This document shows, piece after piece, positions 23,535-31,414 of a DNA stretch of 36,568 bases. The notes under the pieces were generated by a model that saw only the letters and a program-made list of their open reading frames with translations, searched no databases and was not told where the DNA came from. The translations under genes were made by a program, and so were the position numbers. The stretch spans positions 1-36,568 of the forward strand of contig NZ_MVHT01000068.1 of the NCBI RefSeq assembly GCF_002086275.1. The letters run 5' to 3'. This DNA is from Mycobacterium intermedium (GTDB lineage: Bacteria > Actinomycetota > Actinomycetes > Mycobacteriales > Mycobacteriaceae). The stretch's first letter is position 1. Every line of letters begins with the position of its first letter.

Positions 23535-25133
23535 TCAGCGTGCGTAGTAATTGGGCGCCTCGACGGTCATCGCGACGTCGTGCGGGTGGCTCTCTTTGAG
23601 GCCCGCCGGGGTGATCCGGACGAACTGGGCCTGCTGCAGTACCTCGATGGTGGGCGAGCCGGTGTAACCCATGGCGGCCCGCAACCCGCCGGTGAGCTGG
23701 TGGATCACCGAGTTCAGCGGGCCGCGGAACGGCACCCTGCCCTCGATTCCTTCGGGTACCAACTTGTCTTCGGACAGCGCGTCGTCGGCGAAGTAACGGT
23801 CCTTGGAGTACGACTTGGCCCCGCCGCGGCCCTGCATGGCGCCCAGCGACCCCATGCCGCGATAGCTCTTGTACTGCTTGCCGTTGACGAAGATGAGCTC
23901 GCCCGGCGCCTCGGCGGTGCCGGCCAGCAGCGAACCGAGCATGGTGGTCGACGCGCCGGCGGCCAGCGCCTTGGCGATGTCACCGGAATACTGCAGCCCG
24001 CCATCGGCGATCACCGGCACACCGGCCGGCCGGCACACCGCGACGGCTTCCAAAATCGCCGTGATTTGAGGGGCGCCGACGCCGGCCACCACCCGCGTCG
24101 TGCAGATCGAACCGGGCCCCACCCCGACCTTCACCGCATCCGCCCCGGCGTCGACCAGAGCGGCGGCCGCGGCTCGGGTGGCGACATTGCCGCCGACCAC
24201 CTCGACGCGGTCACCGACCTCGAGCTTGAGCTTGTTGACCATGTCCAACACCAGCCGGTTGTGCGCGTGCGCGGTGTCGACGACCAGCACGTCGACCCCG
24301 GCGTCGACCAGCATCATCGCGCGGACCCAGGCGTCACCGCCGACGCCGACCGCCGCGCCCACCAGCAACCGACCGTCGCTGTCCTTGGTGGCCAGCGGGT
24401 GTTGTTCGGTCTTGACGAAGTCTTTGACGGTGATCAGCCCGGTCAGACGGCCGCGACCGTCGACCACGGGCAGCTTCTCGATCTTGTGGCGGCGCAGCAG
24501 GCCCAGCGCCGCTGACGCACTAACGCCTTCCTGCGCGGTGATCAGTGGGGCTTTGGTCATCACCTCGGCGACCTGCTTGCTCTGGTCGACCTCGAACCGC
24601 ATGTCGCGGTTGGTGATGATGCCGACCAGGGCGCCGTCGTCGTCGACGACGGGCAGACCGGAGATGCGGAAGCGCGCGCACAGCGCGTCTACCTGGGCCA
24701 ACGTGTTGTCAGGACGGCAGGTGACCGGGTCGGTGACCATGCCGGCCTCCGACCGCTTGACCATCTCGACCTGGCCGGCCTGTTCGGCGACGGGCAGATT
24801 GCGGTGCAACACACCCATTCCGCCGGCGCGAGCCATCGCGATCGCCATCCGCGACTCGGTGACGGTGTCCATTGCGGAGCTGACCAGCGGCACCTTGAGC
24901 CGGATCCGCTTGGTGAGCTGACTCGACGTGTCCGCCGTGGCGGGCACCACGTCAGACGCCGCCGGCAACAGCAAGACGTCGTCGAAGGTCAGACCCAGCA
25001 TCGCGATCTTGTGCGGGTCGTCGCCGCCCGTCGGCACCGATTCGCCCGCGAGCCCCGAAACGGAAGCGTCGCGCACGTAAGGGCTGCCGACCAGGTCGGA
25101 GCTTTCTTCGAGGCCGGACATGCCACGGGACAT
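23535..25133 (-). CDS. guaB2: Inosine-5'-monophosphate dehydrogenase GuaB2
   Basis: This 532-residue enzyme oxidises IMP to XMP with NAD+, the rate-limiting step toward GMP. It shows the TIM barrel (LTFDDVLLLPAASDV, PLVSSAMDTVTE) with two CBS domains inserted at roughly residues 125-250 (MVTDPVTCRPDNTL; VMTKAPLITAQEG). The catalytic Cys344 is in GPGSICTTR, and the active-site flap GRGGAKSYSKDRYF is present. Near identity with M. tuberculosis GuaB2, the essential IMPDH, is evident. The frame is open to 25154, but ATG 25133 (MSRGMSG) is supported by GGAGGG seven bases upstream (25141-25146). A TAGGAT hexamer at 25173-25178 (minus strand) is a possible -10. It leads the guaB2-guaB3-choD run. Confidence 0.97.
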   Translation of the reverse strand: MSRGMSGLEESSDLVGSPYVRDASVSGLAGESVPTGGDDPHKIAMLGLTFDDVLLLPAASDVVPATADTSSQLTKRIRLKVPLVSSAMDTVTESRMAIAMARAGGMGVLHRNLPVAEQAGQVEMVKRSEAGMVTDPVTCRPDNTLAQVDALCARFRISGLPVVDDDGALVGIITNRDMRFEVDQSKQVAEVMTKAPLITAQEGVSASAALGLLRRHKIEKLPVVDGRGRLTGLITVKDFVKTEQHPLATKDSDGRLLVGAAVGVGGDAWVRAMMLVDAGVDVLVVDTAHAHNRLVLDMVNKLKLEVGDRVEVVGGNVATRAAAAALVDAGADAVKVGVGPGSICTTRVVAGVGAPQITAILEAVAVCRPAGVPVIADGGLQYSGDIAKALAAGASTTMLGSLLAGTAEAPGELIFVNGKQYKSYRGMGSLGAMQGRGGAKSYSKDRYFADDALSEDKLVPEGIEGRVPFRGPLNSVIHQLTGGLRAAMGYTGSPTIEVLQQAQFVRITPAGLKESHPHDVAMTVEAPNYYAR

Positions 25134-25140
25134 CTGGAAG

Positions 25141-25146
25141 CCCTCC
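25141..25146 (-). promoter_or_regulatory. Ribosome-binding site deciding the guaB2 start
   Basis: The minus strand reads GGAGGG seven bases before ATG 25133. It selects this start over the in-frame ATG at 25154. Confidence 0.75.
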
Positions 25147-25316
25147 ATACGCATGCGTCAGATGAGAAATCCATCCTATCGGCTTCCGCACCGTGCCCCA
25201 CTCGCAGCTTTTGGTGCGCGCCTGGCGTGTTGGATACCCAGACCAACCAAACCGCCAGACGGGCCGCCACGAACGGGGCGCCCGGGAATTTCTGGCAATA
25301 TGTCCGCCCGCTTGCG

Positions 25317-25322
25317 TAGTCT
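25317..25322 (+). promoter_or_regulatory. Candidate -10 element for the DUF5319 gene
   Basis: TAGTCT lies six bases before GTG 25329 with no Shine-Dalgarno at proper spacing, the pattern of leaderless transcripts. Confidence 0.45.
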
Positions 25323-25328
25323 AGAGGC

Positions 25329-25742
25329 GTGCGCGACCACCTCCCACCGGGTTTGCCGCCTGACCCGTTTGCCGACGACCCCTGCGACCCGTCGGCGGCG
25401 CTGGAGGCCGTCGAGCCGGGACAGCCCCTTGATCAGCAAGAGCGTATGGCCGTCGAAGCCGACTTGGCTGATTTGGCCGTTTACGAGGCTTTGCTGGCGC
25501 ACAGAGGGATACGCGGGCTGGTGGTGTGCTGCGACGAGTGCCAGCAAGACCACTACCACGATTGGGACATGCTGCGCGCCAATCTTTTGCAGCTCCTGAT
25601 CGACGGCACGGTTCGTCCGCACGAGCCGGCGTACGACCCCGAACCTGACGCGTACGTCACCTGGGACTACTGCCGCGGGTACGCGGACGCCTCGCTCAAC
25701 GAAGCGACGTCAGACGCGGACGGTTTCCGCCGCCACCTCTGA
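25329..25742 (+). CDS. Conserved actinobacterial protein, DUF5319-type (Rv3412-like)
   Basis: A 137-residue acidic, soluble protein of unknown function. It matches the family found beside guaB2 and sigD in mycobacteria. The N-terminus is Pro/Asp-rich (DHLPPGLPPDPFADDP); the core is helical (DQQERMAVEADLADLAVYEALL). It then has a Cys/His cluster, CCDECQQDHYHDW (Cys67, 68, 71; His75, 77), that could bind a metal. The C-terminal half contains HEPAYDPEPDAYVTWDYCRGYADA. There is no signal peptide or membrane segment. The GTG start is supported by a leaderless-type -10 six bases upstream. It is divergent from guaB2 and convergent with rsdA. Function is not inferred. Confidence 0.85.
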   Translation: MRDHLPPGLPPDPFADDPCDPSAALEAVEPGQPLDQQERMAVEADLADLAVYEALLAHRGIRGLVVCCDECQQDHYHDWDMLRANLLQLLIDGTVRPHEPAYDPEPDAYVTWDYCRGYADASLNEATSDADGFRRHL

Positions 25743-25763
25743 GCGCTCCTTATTTACGGCTGA

Positions 25764-26693
25764 TTACGGTGTCGGCTCCGCCGGCGGTTCGGTCGGCGTC
25801 TCCGACGACTTGTGCGACCTGTGCCTTGACTTCGACGTGGTCGTCGGCGCGGGTGTGGTCGAGTCCGAAGGCTCGGTGGCCGAAGGGGGCGGCTCGGACT
25901 CCGTCGTGCCCGGGGTCGTCGACGGAGATGACGGGGACGCCGACGGCGACGGGGTCGTGCTGAGCGTGACCCCATCCTGCGGGGTTGTTGTCGGGCTTAC
26001 CGTCGGGACGGACGTCGGCGTCGACTGCGGCGCAGACGGCGGCACCAGTGGTGCGGTCTGGGGGGCCTGCGCGTTGGGGTCGCGCCTGTCCACCTTCGTG
26101 TTCAGCTGATTCACTTCGTTCAGCAAGTTCTGCTTGCGGTTGTCGTCGTTCACCCCCTGCAGGGTGCTACTGACCTCCGCCAACTGGGTGTGGGCCTGGT
26201 CCCACTGGCCCTGGGCGATCATCTGCTCGACCTTCGCCAGCTCCGCCTTGGCCGACAACTCGATCTGGTCGTCGTTGACCCGCGGTTCGCTGAACAGCAT
26301 CGCGTGCAAGCCATACAGCGCGTCGCCCGGGCGGGCATCCGCCACCACGGCGCCAAACCCGCTCAACGCCAACACCGTTGCCGCCACCGACCCGACTGCG
26401 GCCATGCCCCGACGAGTGCGCCGGCGCTCCGCGAGTCCGTCTTCCAACGCCGCGATCGCCTGGTCCTTCAACACCAGCGTGTTCGCAGGTGGCCACCGCA
26501 CGTCGTCTCGCCATTCCCCTAGCAGCGTGGCAAGCGCGTCGTCGTCGGGATCTCCGAGCCGGACGTCGGCCCGCTCGGCCAGCGCATCCAACAGCAGATC
26601 GGTGTGGGTCAGTTCGTCCAGCGCCGGCGGATCGCTGCGCGACCCGAAGTCCGGTTCGAAATTGCGTCCGGAATTACGCCCTGAATTATGCAT
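25764..26693 (-). CDS. rsdA: Anti-sigma-D factor RsdA
   Basis: A 309-residue single-pass membrane anti-sigma factor that holds SigD. The N-terminal cytoplasmic domain (about 1-95) includes ALDELTHTDLLLDALAE and the WRDDVRWPPA segment, which in this family contacts the sigma factor. One transmembrane helix covers about 96-120 (GMAAVGSVAATVLALSG). The outer part has a helical region (LSAKAELAKVEQMIAQGQWDQA) and then about 100 residues of Pro/Ser/Thr-rich low-complexity tail ending in a basic RHRSHK patch and EPPAEPTP. The start is ATG 26693, preceded by AGGTGA and overlapping the end of sigD by 8 bp; a TTG at 26708 is an unlikely alternative. Release of SigD in M. tuberculosis involves proteolysis of RsdA by ClpXP (from memory). 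Confidence 0.9.
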   Translation of the reverse strand: MHNSGRNSGRNFEPDFGSRSDPPALDELTHTDLLLDALAERADVRLGDPDDDALATLLGEWRDDVRWPPANTLVLKDQAIAALEDGLAERRRTRRGMAAVGSVAATVLALSGFGAVVADARPGDALYGLHAMLFSEPRVNDDQIELSAKAELAKVEQMIAQGQWDQAHTQLAEVSSTLQGVNDDNRKQNLLNEVNQLNTKVDRRDPNAQAPQTAPLVPPSAPQSTPTSVPTVSPTTTPQDGVTLSTTPSPSASPSSPSTTPGTTESEPPPSATEPSDSTTPAPTTTSKSRHRSHKSSETPTEPPAEPTP

Positions 26694-27261
26694 AGTCACC
26701 TGCCGCAACGAGTTCGTCTTTTAACCGCTGAAGTGCGCGGTGCTGGGCCACCCGTACCGCTCCCGTGGTGCTACCCACCGCGGCGGCGGTCTCCTCCGCG
26801 CTCAGGCCAACGACAACGCGCAGGATGAGGATCTCGCGTTGCTTAGAAGGCAAGATTTCGAGGAGGTCATTCATCCGGCTCACCGAATCCGCCTCAATCG
26901 CACGCTGTTCCGGGCCTGCGTCCGACGACCGGCGCTCGGGTACCTCTTCGGCGGGGTACGCCAGATCACGGCCCGCGGCGCGGTGCGCGTCGGCAACCTT
27001 GTGAGCCGCGATGCCGTACAGGAAGGCCAGGAACGGACGTCCTCGGTCTCGGTAGCGCGGCAACGCCGTAATGGTGGCCAAGCAAACCTCCTGTGCCACG
27101 TCATCTGCTGACAGGCCACTCCGCTCGACCGTGCCGACTCGCGCTCGGCAATATCGGACGACGATTGGACGGATGGTCTCCAGCACCTCCCGAAGCGCGT
27201 TCCGGTCCCCCGCCACGGCTTCCGCGACCACAGCGTCGAGACGTTCGCCTTCAATTGTCAT
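26686..27261 (-). CDS. sigD: ECF RNA polymerase sigma factor SigD
   Basis: About 191 residues from ATG 27261. Region 2 is visible as AVAGDRNALREVLETIRPIVVRYCRAR, the DDVAQEVCLATITALPRY recognition part and FLAFLYGIAAHKVADAHRA. Region 4 is the helix-turn-helix LPSKQREILILRVVVGLSAEETAAAVGSTTGAVRVAQHRALQRL, which reads the -35. It matches M. tuberculosis SigD, tied to stationary phase and starvation. The homologous sequence extends upstream of this ATG (CVRFVTLEISPSM) as far as TTG 27327, so some annotations start earlier; the ATG gives a normal ECF length. It is translationally coupled to rsdA by an 8-bp overlap and preceded by an Rv3415c-like gene on the same strand. Confidence 0.92.
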   Translation of the reverse strand: MTIEGERLDAVVAEAVAGDRNALREVLETIRPIVVRYCRARVGTVERSGLSADDVAQEVCLATITALPRYRDRGRPFLAFLYGIAAHKVADAHRAAGRDLAYPAEEVPERRSSDAGPEQRAIEADSVSRMNDLLEILPSKQREILILRVVVGLSAEETAAAVGSTTGAVRVAQHRALQRLKDELVAAGDYA

Positions 27262-27376
27262 CGACGGTGATATCTCCAACGTTACGAAGCGGACACATCC
27301 TGGCGCTGAGACAAGCCTTCGAGACAAGCCCCGAGCCAGCTAAGACACTGCTAGACCATAACGGTCGGACTGCATT

Positions 27377-28225
27377 TCAAGCAGAACGCCAATTTCCGCC
27401 GGCGTCCCGTACCTGACCTGCACAAATATCGCGGATATCGACGAGTTCGCGCAATTTATGTGCCGAAAGCGTGACTTTGCCGATATCAATCAGCAAGCAA
27501 CTCAGTGCCCATTGCAGCGGCACCAGCCCAAATTGCCCGGTCGCGTCCAAAGCCGCCTCGGCGACGGCACAAGCGCGGTCGATGTTTCCGGCGCTGCAGC
27601 ACGCCGCCGCCAGCACGACGTCGCTCTTGACTCGGTGTCGCACCGACAAAACGGTCATGGCCTGCGCCAATTCGACCGCTTCCTGCGCGTGACTGACCGC
27701 CGTTGCCCCGTCTCCTCCGGCCATCGCCAACTCGGCCGCCACCCAACGCCTGCGCACCGCCTGACGTTCGTCGACCGGCAGCGTCTCCGCGCGGGCCAAC
27801 AGCGCGGCCGACGCGGCGAGGCGGCCGATGCCGAGCGCGTCGGCCGCCAATCCGACCAGGGCATCGCAACCGGCCTCCGGATCGTCCCCGGCCAGCGCCA
27901 GCGCACGGCCGTCCCAACCACGGGCCAGCGTGTGCCACCCAAGTTGACGCAGGAACGACGCCTGGGTGCTGTGCGCCAGGGAAGCCAACCGGCCACTCGT
28001 GACGGAACGTCGCAACTGCGCGAGATCGCTGTATGCGACGCCGTATCGGCCCTGTCCGCCGGCGGCGACGGCCCGTAGCCACAGCTGGTTCGGGGTGGTT
28101 GCGGTAGGCAGCGGCCAGGTGTTCGGCTGGTCGCCGAAAGCGGCTGCCAGCAAGGTCGCAGGCCGCGCCGAAGCCGACGTCGGAGGCAGCTCATCCCCAA
28201 TCGAACCGTTGCTAGTTTCGATCAC
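27377..28225 (-). CDS. Conserved helical-repeat protein upstream of sigD (Rv3415c-like)
   Basis: A 282-residue protein of unknown function. After a disordered N-terminus of about 35 residues it is almost entirely short amphipathic helices with Ala/Leu spacing and repeated A-x-A-L-x-x-A patterns (LWLRAVAAGGQGRYGVAYSDL, ALVGLAADALGIGRLAASAALL, RACAVAEAALDATGQFG), resembling tetratricopeptide-type helical pairs. This suggests a protein-protein interaction scaffold. No signal peptide or catalytic motif is seen. The start is GTG 28225. It lies upstream of sigD on the same strand and divergent from whiB3, the same order as Rv3415c. A regulatory or adaptor role is inference from position only. Confidence 0.8.
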   Translation of the reverse strand: MIETSNGSIGDELPPTSASARPATLLAAAFGDQPNTWPLPTATTPNQLWLRAVAAGGQGRYGVAYSDLAQLRRSVTSGRLASLAHSTQASFLRQLGWHTLARGWDGRALALAGDDPEAGCDALVGLAADALGIGRLAASAALLARAETLPVDERQAVRRRWVAAELAMAGGDGATAVSHAQEAVELAQAMTVLSVRHRVKSDVVLAAACCSAGNIDRACAVAEAALDATGQFGLVPLQWALSCLLIDIGKVTLSAHKLRELVDIRDICAGQVRDAGGNWRSA

Positions 28226-28583
28226 CGTGATAGCTGGGCTCCGAATCGTAAAAAGTTTGTGCGTTCTGGGTTACCGGAATATTACTCACAGCGCTGCGTG
28301 GGTTAATTACGTCGCGCTAACGTCCGCAGCCTGAGCTGGGGAATCTCCGTAACGAAGCGATGCGGTTAGCACATCTAGTCTTCGATAATGGCGGGACAGA
28401 TGAACGGGGAGTTAATTATCTACCTTGGGGCCTGTTTTTCGCCACGCCTAGCGGCTATTGACGGAAATTCATAGAGCACCTTAGCGTCTACTGCGACAGG
28501 TGGTCATCGGTGACTGCACTCCAATTCAGTTGCACAACTCGCAGGTTCGCGAACTTCCTCGTTCACTTGGAGGGAACAGACTT
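28226..28583. other. 358-bp divergent intergenic region, Rv3415c-like gene / whiB3
   Basis: No coding sequence is supported here. The stretch is AT-richer than its surroundings and contains two copies of GTTAATTA (28302-28309 and 28411-28418), 109 bp apart. A candidate sigma-A-type promoter for whiB3 lies at 28458-28487. The remaining sequence up to the whiB3 Shine-Dalgarno would be a leader of roughly 90 nt. Confidence 0.6.
28458..28487 (+). promoter_or_regulatory. Candidate whiB3 promoter
   Basis: TTGACG (28458-28463), an 18-bp spacer and TAGCGT (28482-28487) resemble a housekeeping promoter. The predicted start near 28494 leaves about 90 nt of leader before whiB3. Confidence 0.4.
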
Positions 28584-28889
28584 ATGCCACAACCGGAGCA
28601 GCTACCTGGACCCAACGCAGACATCTGGAACTGGCAGTTGCAGGGCCTGTGCCGAGGCCAGGACTCGTCGATGTTCTTCCACCCTGATGGTGAGCGCGGC
28701 CGCGCGCGCATGCAACGCGAGCAGCGGGCCAAGGAGATGTGCCGGCGTTGTCCGGTGATCGACGAGTGCCGTACTCACGCACTCGAGGTTGGCGAACCGT
28801 ATGGAGTGTGGGGCGGGCTGTCGGAATCCGAGCGCGACATGCTGCTCAAGGGCAGCCTCGGCCGCCGCGCCATCCGCCGGACGGCCTAG
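28584..28889 (+). CDS. whiB3: Redox-sensing iron-sulfur regulator WhiB3
   Basis: A 101-residue WhiB protein. Four cysteines for a [4Fe-4S] cluster are present: Cys23, Cys53, Cys56 and Cys62 (GLCRG; CRRCPVIDEC). The conserved turn GVWGG at about 74-78, which contacts the sigma factor, and the basic C-terminal DNA-binding tail (GRRAIRRTA) are also present. It matches M. tuberculosis WhiB3 closely; that protein senses O2, NO and redox state and controls lipid synthesis genes (polyketides, sulfolipid). The frame is open upstream to 28500, but ATG 28584 has GGAGGG nine bases upstream (28569-28574) and gives the family start MPQPEQLPGP. It is monocistronic by appearance. Confidence 0.96.
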   Translation: MPQPEQLPGPNADIWNWQLQGLCRGQDSSMFFHPDGERGRARMQREQRAKEMCRRCPVIDECRTHALEVGEPYGVWGGLSESERDMLLKGSLGRRAIRRTA

Positions 28890-29000
28890 CTTCCTCGTCT
28901 CGGCACGTTCTCGGCACGCTTTCCCTTTCGGTTTCTCGCGCGGCCCAAGTTTTCGGGGCCGTTGCTGCTGCTCGGCGCCTGCTGCGCGAGGATCTAACCC

Positions 29001-29813
29001 ATGGCGGATCTCTCGCGTTATGGGCCGTGGGCGGTGGTGGCGGGCGGATCGGAGGGCGTGGGCGCGGAGTTCGCTTTCCAGCTGGCCGATGCGGGCATCA
29101 ATCTTGTTCTGATCGCCAGGAAGCCGGGCCCGCTCGCTGCGACCGCCGATTCCTGCCGCGCCCGCGGTGTCGAAGTGCGCACCCTCGAGCTCGATCTGGT
29201 CGACGACGACGCCGTCGCCCGGGTAATTGAGATCACCGCCGACGTCGAGGTCGGGCTGCTGATCTACAACGCGGGTGCCAACACGTGCAGTGAACACTTC
29301 CTCGACGGTGACCTCGCGGACTTTGCGCGGGTGATCGACTTGAACATCGGCACGATGCTCGCGCTGGTACAGCACTTCGGTCGCCCGATGCGCGAGCGCC
29401 GGCGCGGCGGAATCCTGATGGTCGGGTCGATGGCCGGTTATCTGGGTTCGATGCGCCACAGCGTGTACGGCGGCGTGAAAGCGTTCGGACGGATTTTCGC
29501 CGAGAGCCTGTGGCTCGAGTTGCGCGAGTACAACGTCGACGTGCTCGAACTGGTGCTCGGTGTCACCCGTACCCCCGCCATGGAGCGGGTCGGACTCAAC
29601 TTCAACGTGTCCGGCATGCGCGTCGCCGAGCCCGCGGACGTGGCTCGTGAAGGCCTGCAACAACTTTCCAACGGGCCGGTGTATGTGGCCGGAGGCAACG
29701 CCGACGACGTCGCGCGCCGCAACGACCCCGACCGCGCCAAGGTCGTCCTCGGCACGCACCGGTTCATGGAGAAGTTGCTGGGGGCTCCCGGGTCCCGCCC
29801 AAATGAGCGTTGA
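29001..29813 (+). CDS. Short-chain dehydrogenase/reductase
   Basis: A 270-residue classical-type SDR. The cofactor motif is GGSEGVG (about 15-21) rather than TGxxxGxG; YNAG, the Ser in MVGSMAG and Tyr156-x3-Lys160 (YGGVK) complete the active site. Arg40 after the second strand (LVLIARK) favours NADP(H). The substrate is unknown. ATG 29001 is preceded by GAGG nine bases away. It is the first gene of the accessory stretch after whiB3, followed on the same strand by a SnoaL-like gene 77 bp further on. A long hairpin begins at its stop codon, so the pair may not be a simple operon. The GGSEGVG variant occurs in a subset of mycobacterial SDRs of unassigned role. Confidence 0.85.
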   Translation: MADLSRYGPWAVVAGGSEGVGAEFAFQLADAGINLVLIARKPGPLAATADSCRARGVEVRTLELDLVDDDAVARVIEITADVEVGLLIYNAGANTCSEHFLDGDLADFARVIDLNIGTMLALVQHFGRPMRERRRGGILMVGSMAGYLGSMRHSVYGGVKAFGRIFAESLWLELREYNVDVLELVLGVTRTPAMERVGLNFNVSGMRVAEPADVAREGLQQLSNGPVYVAGGNADDVARRNDPDRAKVVLGTHRFMEKLLGAPGSRPNER

Positions 29814-29870
29814 TGCTGCGTCCAGGGCGAAAAAGTTCGAGTAGCAACCGCCCTGGACGCAGAGTCAACG
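29808..29870. terminator. Long hairpin starting at the SDR stop codon
   Basis: A perfect 14-bp inverted repeat (29816-29829 and 29849-29862) is extended outward, after a 2x2 internal loop, by six more pairs (29808-29813 and 29865-29870). The SDR stop TGA (29811-29813) lies in the lower stem; the loop is 19 nt. It could terminate the SDR transcript or act as a processing/stability element before the downstream gene. It resembles a dispersed mycobacterial intergenic repeat. Confidence 0.6.
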
Positions 29871-29890
29871 GTGAAGGAAGGAGACGCGCG

Positions 29891-30370
29891 TTGACCGACG
29901 GACGGCTCGCCGAGATAGAGCGGCGCTTGCAACAGATCGAGGACGAGCGGGCGATCGAACGGCTCATCGCTTCCTACGGTCCGCTCGTGGATGCCGGAGA
30001 GGCCGAAGCGACCGCCGCGCTGTGGGCACCCGACGGCAGCTATGACGTCGAAGGTTGGCCGATGCACAGCCGCGCCGACGTCGAGGCCATGGTGCGCTCC
30101 GATGCCCACCAGGGCCTCATCGGCCGGGGCTGCTGCCATTTCCTCGGCCCAGCGGTGGTGTCCGTCGACGGCGACGCCGCGGTAGCGGTCTGCGAATCAC
30201 TGTTGGTGGTCAAACGCGGTGAGCACTTTGTCGTGGCTCGCGCCGGCGCCAATCGGTTTGTCCTGCGGCGCAACGACAATCAATGGCAGATCGTGGAACG
30301 CACCACGCGGATGCTGGACGGGCGGCCGGAGCCGCGGCGGCTGCTGACGACGGGCCTGGTGGACCGATGA
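29891..30370 (+). CDS. SnoaL-like (NTF2-superfamily) protein
   Basis: About 159 residues. The start TTG 29891 is chosen because GGAG lies seven bases upstream within a run of AAGGAAGGAG; the frame itself is open to 29810 but that part would translate the hairpin. The helix EIERRLQQIEDERAIERLIASYGPLVDAGE is followed by ALWAPDGSYDVEGW and a strand-rich half ending in NQWQIVERTTRMLDG, the usual SnoaL_4/ring-hydroxylating-type NTF2 fold. Such proteins act as isomerases, hydratases or dehydratases on steroid- or polyketide-like molecules, or as non-catalytic partners. A catalytic residue cannot be assigned with confidence. It probably works with the SDR just upstream. It converges on the LLM oxidoreductase gene. 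Confidence 0.8.
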   Translation: MTDGRLAEIERRLQQIEDERAIERLIASYGPLVDAGEAEATAALWAPDGSYDVEGWPMHSRADVEAMVRSDAHQGLIGRGCCHFLGPAVVSVDGDAAVAVCESLLVVKRGEHFVVARAGANRFVLRRNDNQWQIVERTTRMLDGRPEPRRLLTTGLVDR

Positions 30371-30450
30371 GCGGACAGCTGGATGCCCGGGTTGCCCTGG
30401 CGACGGGCGCACCGTCGGCTCCAGACCTTGACTCGCAGTGAGCCCGTTGC

Positions 30451-31374
30451 TTACGGCTGTACCAGCGGCCTGAGCGCTTCGCCAACCTTGGTGATGACTC
30501 CCGGCGTGTGACGGTGCGTCGGAAGGTTGATGATCACGCCGTCGATGCCGGCGTCGAGCACGCGTCGTTTGATCTCGTCGGCGATTTGATCGGGCGTTCC
30601 GCGCACTGCCCGCCCGCCCTGCGCCTCGCCGATGTCGCTCGGCGCGTCGTACCCGTCGACCACCAGCGTGAGCAGCCCGCTGGTCTCCAACGTTGCTGGA
30701 TCGCGGTCGATCTCAACGCAGCGCTGCCTGAGCACCTCAACCTTGGCGGGCAGGTCGTCGATGTCGGCGATGATGTTGAGGTGGTCGGCATAGCGGGCGG
30801 CCAGCCGGAATGTCTTCTTCTCGCCGCTGCCGCCGAGCATGACCGGAATGTGGTCCCGATAGCGCGGCTCGTTGATCGCGTTCTCGGTGTGGTACCACTT
30901 GCCGGAAAAGCTGCGCCGCTCGCCGTGCAACATCGGCAGGATGATCTGCAGCGCCTCTTCGAGCTTTTCGAAACGCTCGGTGAACGTGCCGAACTCGAAG
31001 CCGAGTTGCTGATGCTCGAGCTCGAACCAACCGGCCCCGATGCCAAGAATTCCGCGGCCGCCGCTGACGACGTCCAAAGTCGAGATCACCTTCGCGAGCA
31101 GTGTCGGCTGGCGATAGGTATTGCCCGTCACCAGGGTGCCCAGCTGCACCCGCTCTGTGGCCGTGGCCAGCGCGCCCAGCGCCGTATAGGCCTCGAGCAT
31201 GGGTTCGTCGGGCTCGCCGAGGCCGGGTAGCTGATAGAAGTGGTCCATCAGGAAGACGGTGTCGAAACCGGCGGCTTCGGCCTCCTGAGCTTGAGCGATG
31301 ACGGCGGGGAACAGTTCGGCGACCGGCGTGTTGTAGGAGAAGTTGGGTATCTGCAATCCAAGGCGAATAGTCAC
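30451..31374 (-). CDS. LLM-class F420-dependent oxidoreductase
   Basis: A 307-residue luciferase-like TIM-barrel protein of the type that uses coenzyme F420 in mycobacteria. Family features are LGLQIPNFSYNTP at the first strand, AEAAGFDTVFLMDHFYQLP, ERVQLGTLVTGNTYRQPTLLAKVISTLDVVSGGRGILGIGAGWFELEHQQLG, HIPVMLGGSGEKKTFRLAARYAD, and a C-terminal GTPDQIADEIKRRVLDAGIDGVIIN. The GAGW and GGSG pieces bind cofactor phosphate. The start is GTG 31374. It follows the alpha/beta hydrolase on the same strand after 40 bp, probably as its operon partner. The substrate is unknown; members act on lipids, cofactors or aromatic compounds. Confidence 0.9.
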   Translation of the reverse strand: MTIRLGLQIPNFSYNTPVAELFPAVIAQAQEAEAAGFDTVFLMDHFYQLPGLGEPDEPMLEAYTALGALATATERVQLGTLVTGNTYRQPTLLAKVISTLDVVSGGRGILGIGAGWFELEHQQLGFEFGTFTERFEKLEEALQIILPMLHGERRSFSGKWYHTENAINEPRYRDHIPVMLGGSGEKKTFRLAARYADHLNIIADIDDLPAKVEVLRQRCVEIDRDPATLETSGLLTLVVDGYDAPSDIGEAQGGRAVRGTPDQIADEIKRRVLDAGIDGVIINLPTHRHTPGVITKVGEALRPLVQP

Positions 31375-31414
31375 GCATGTCTACAACGCCGTCGTCCGCA
31401 CGCTGCATTCCACG

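Noticed and set aside
20678..23599. Long plus-strand frames opposite choD and guaB3
   Set aside because: Shadow frames; both minus-strand genes have complete motifs and family length.
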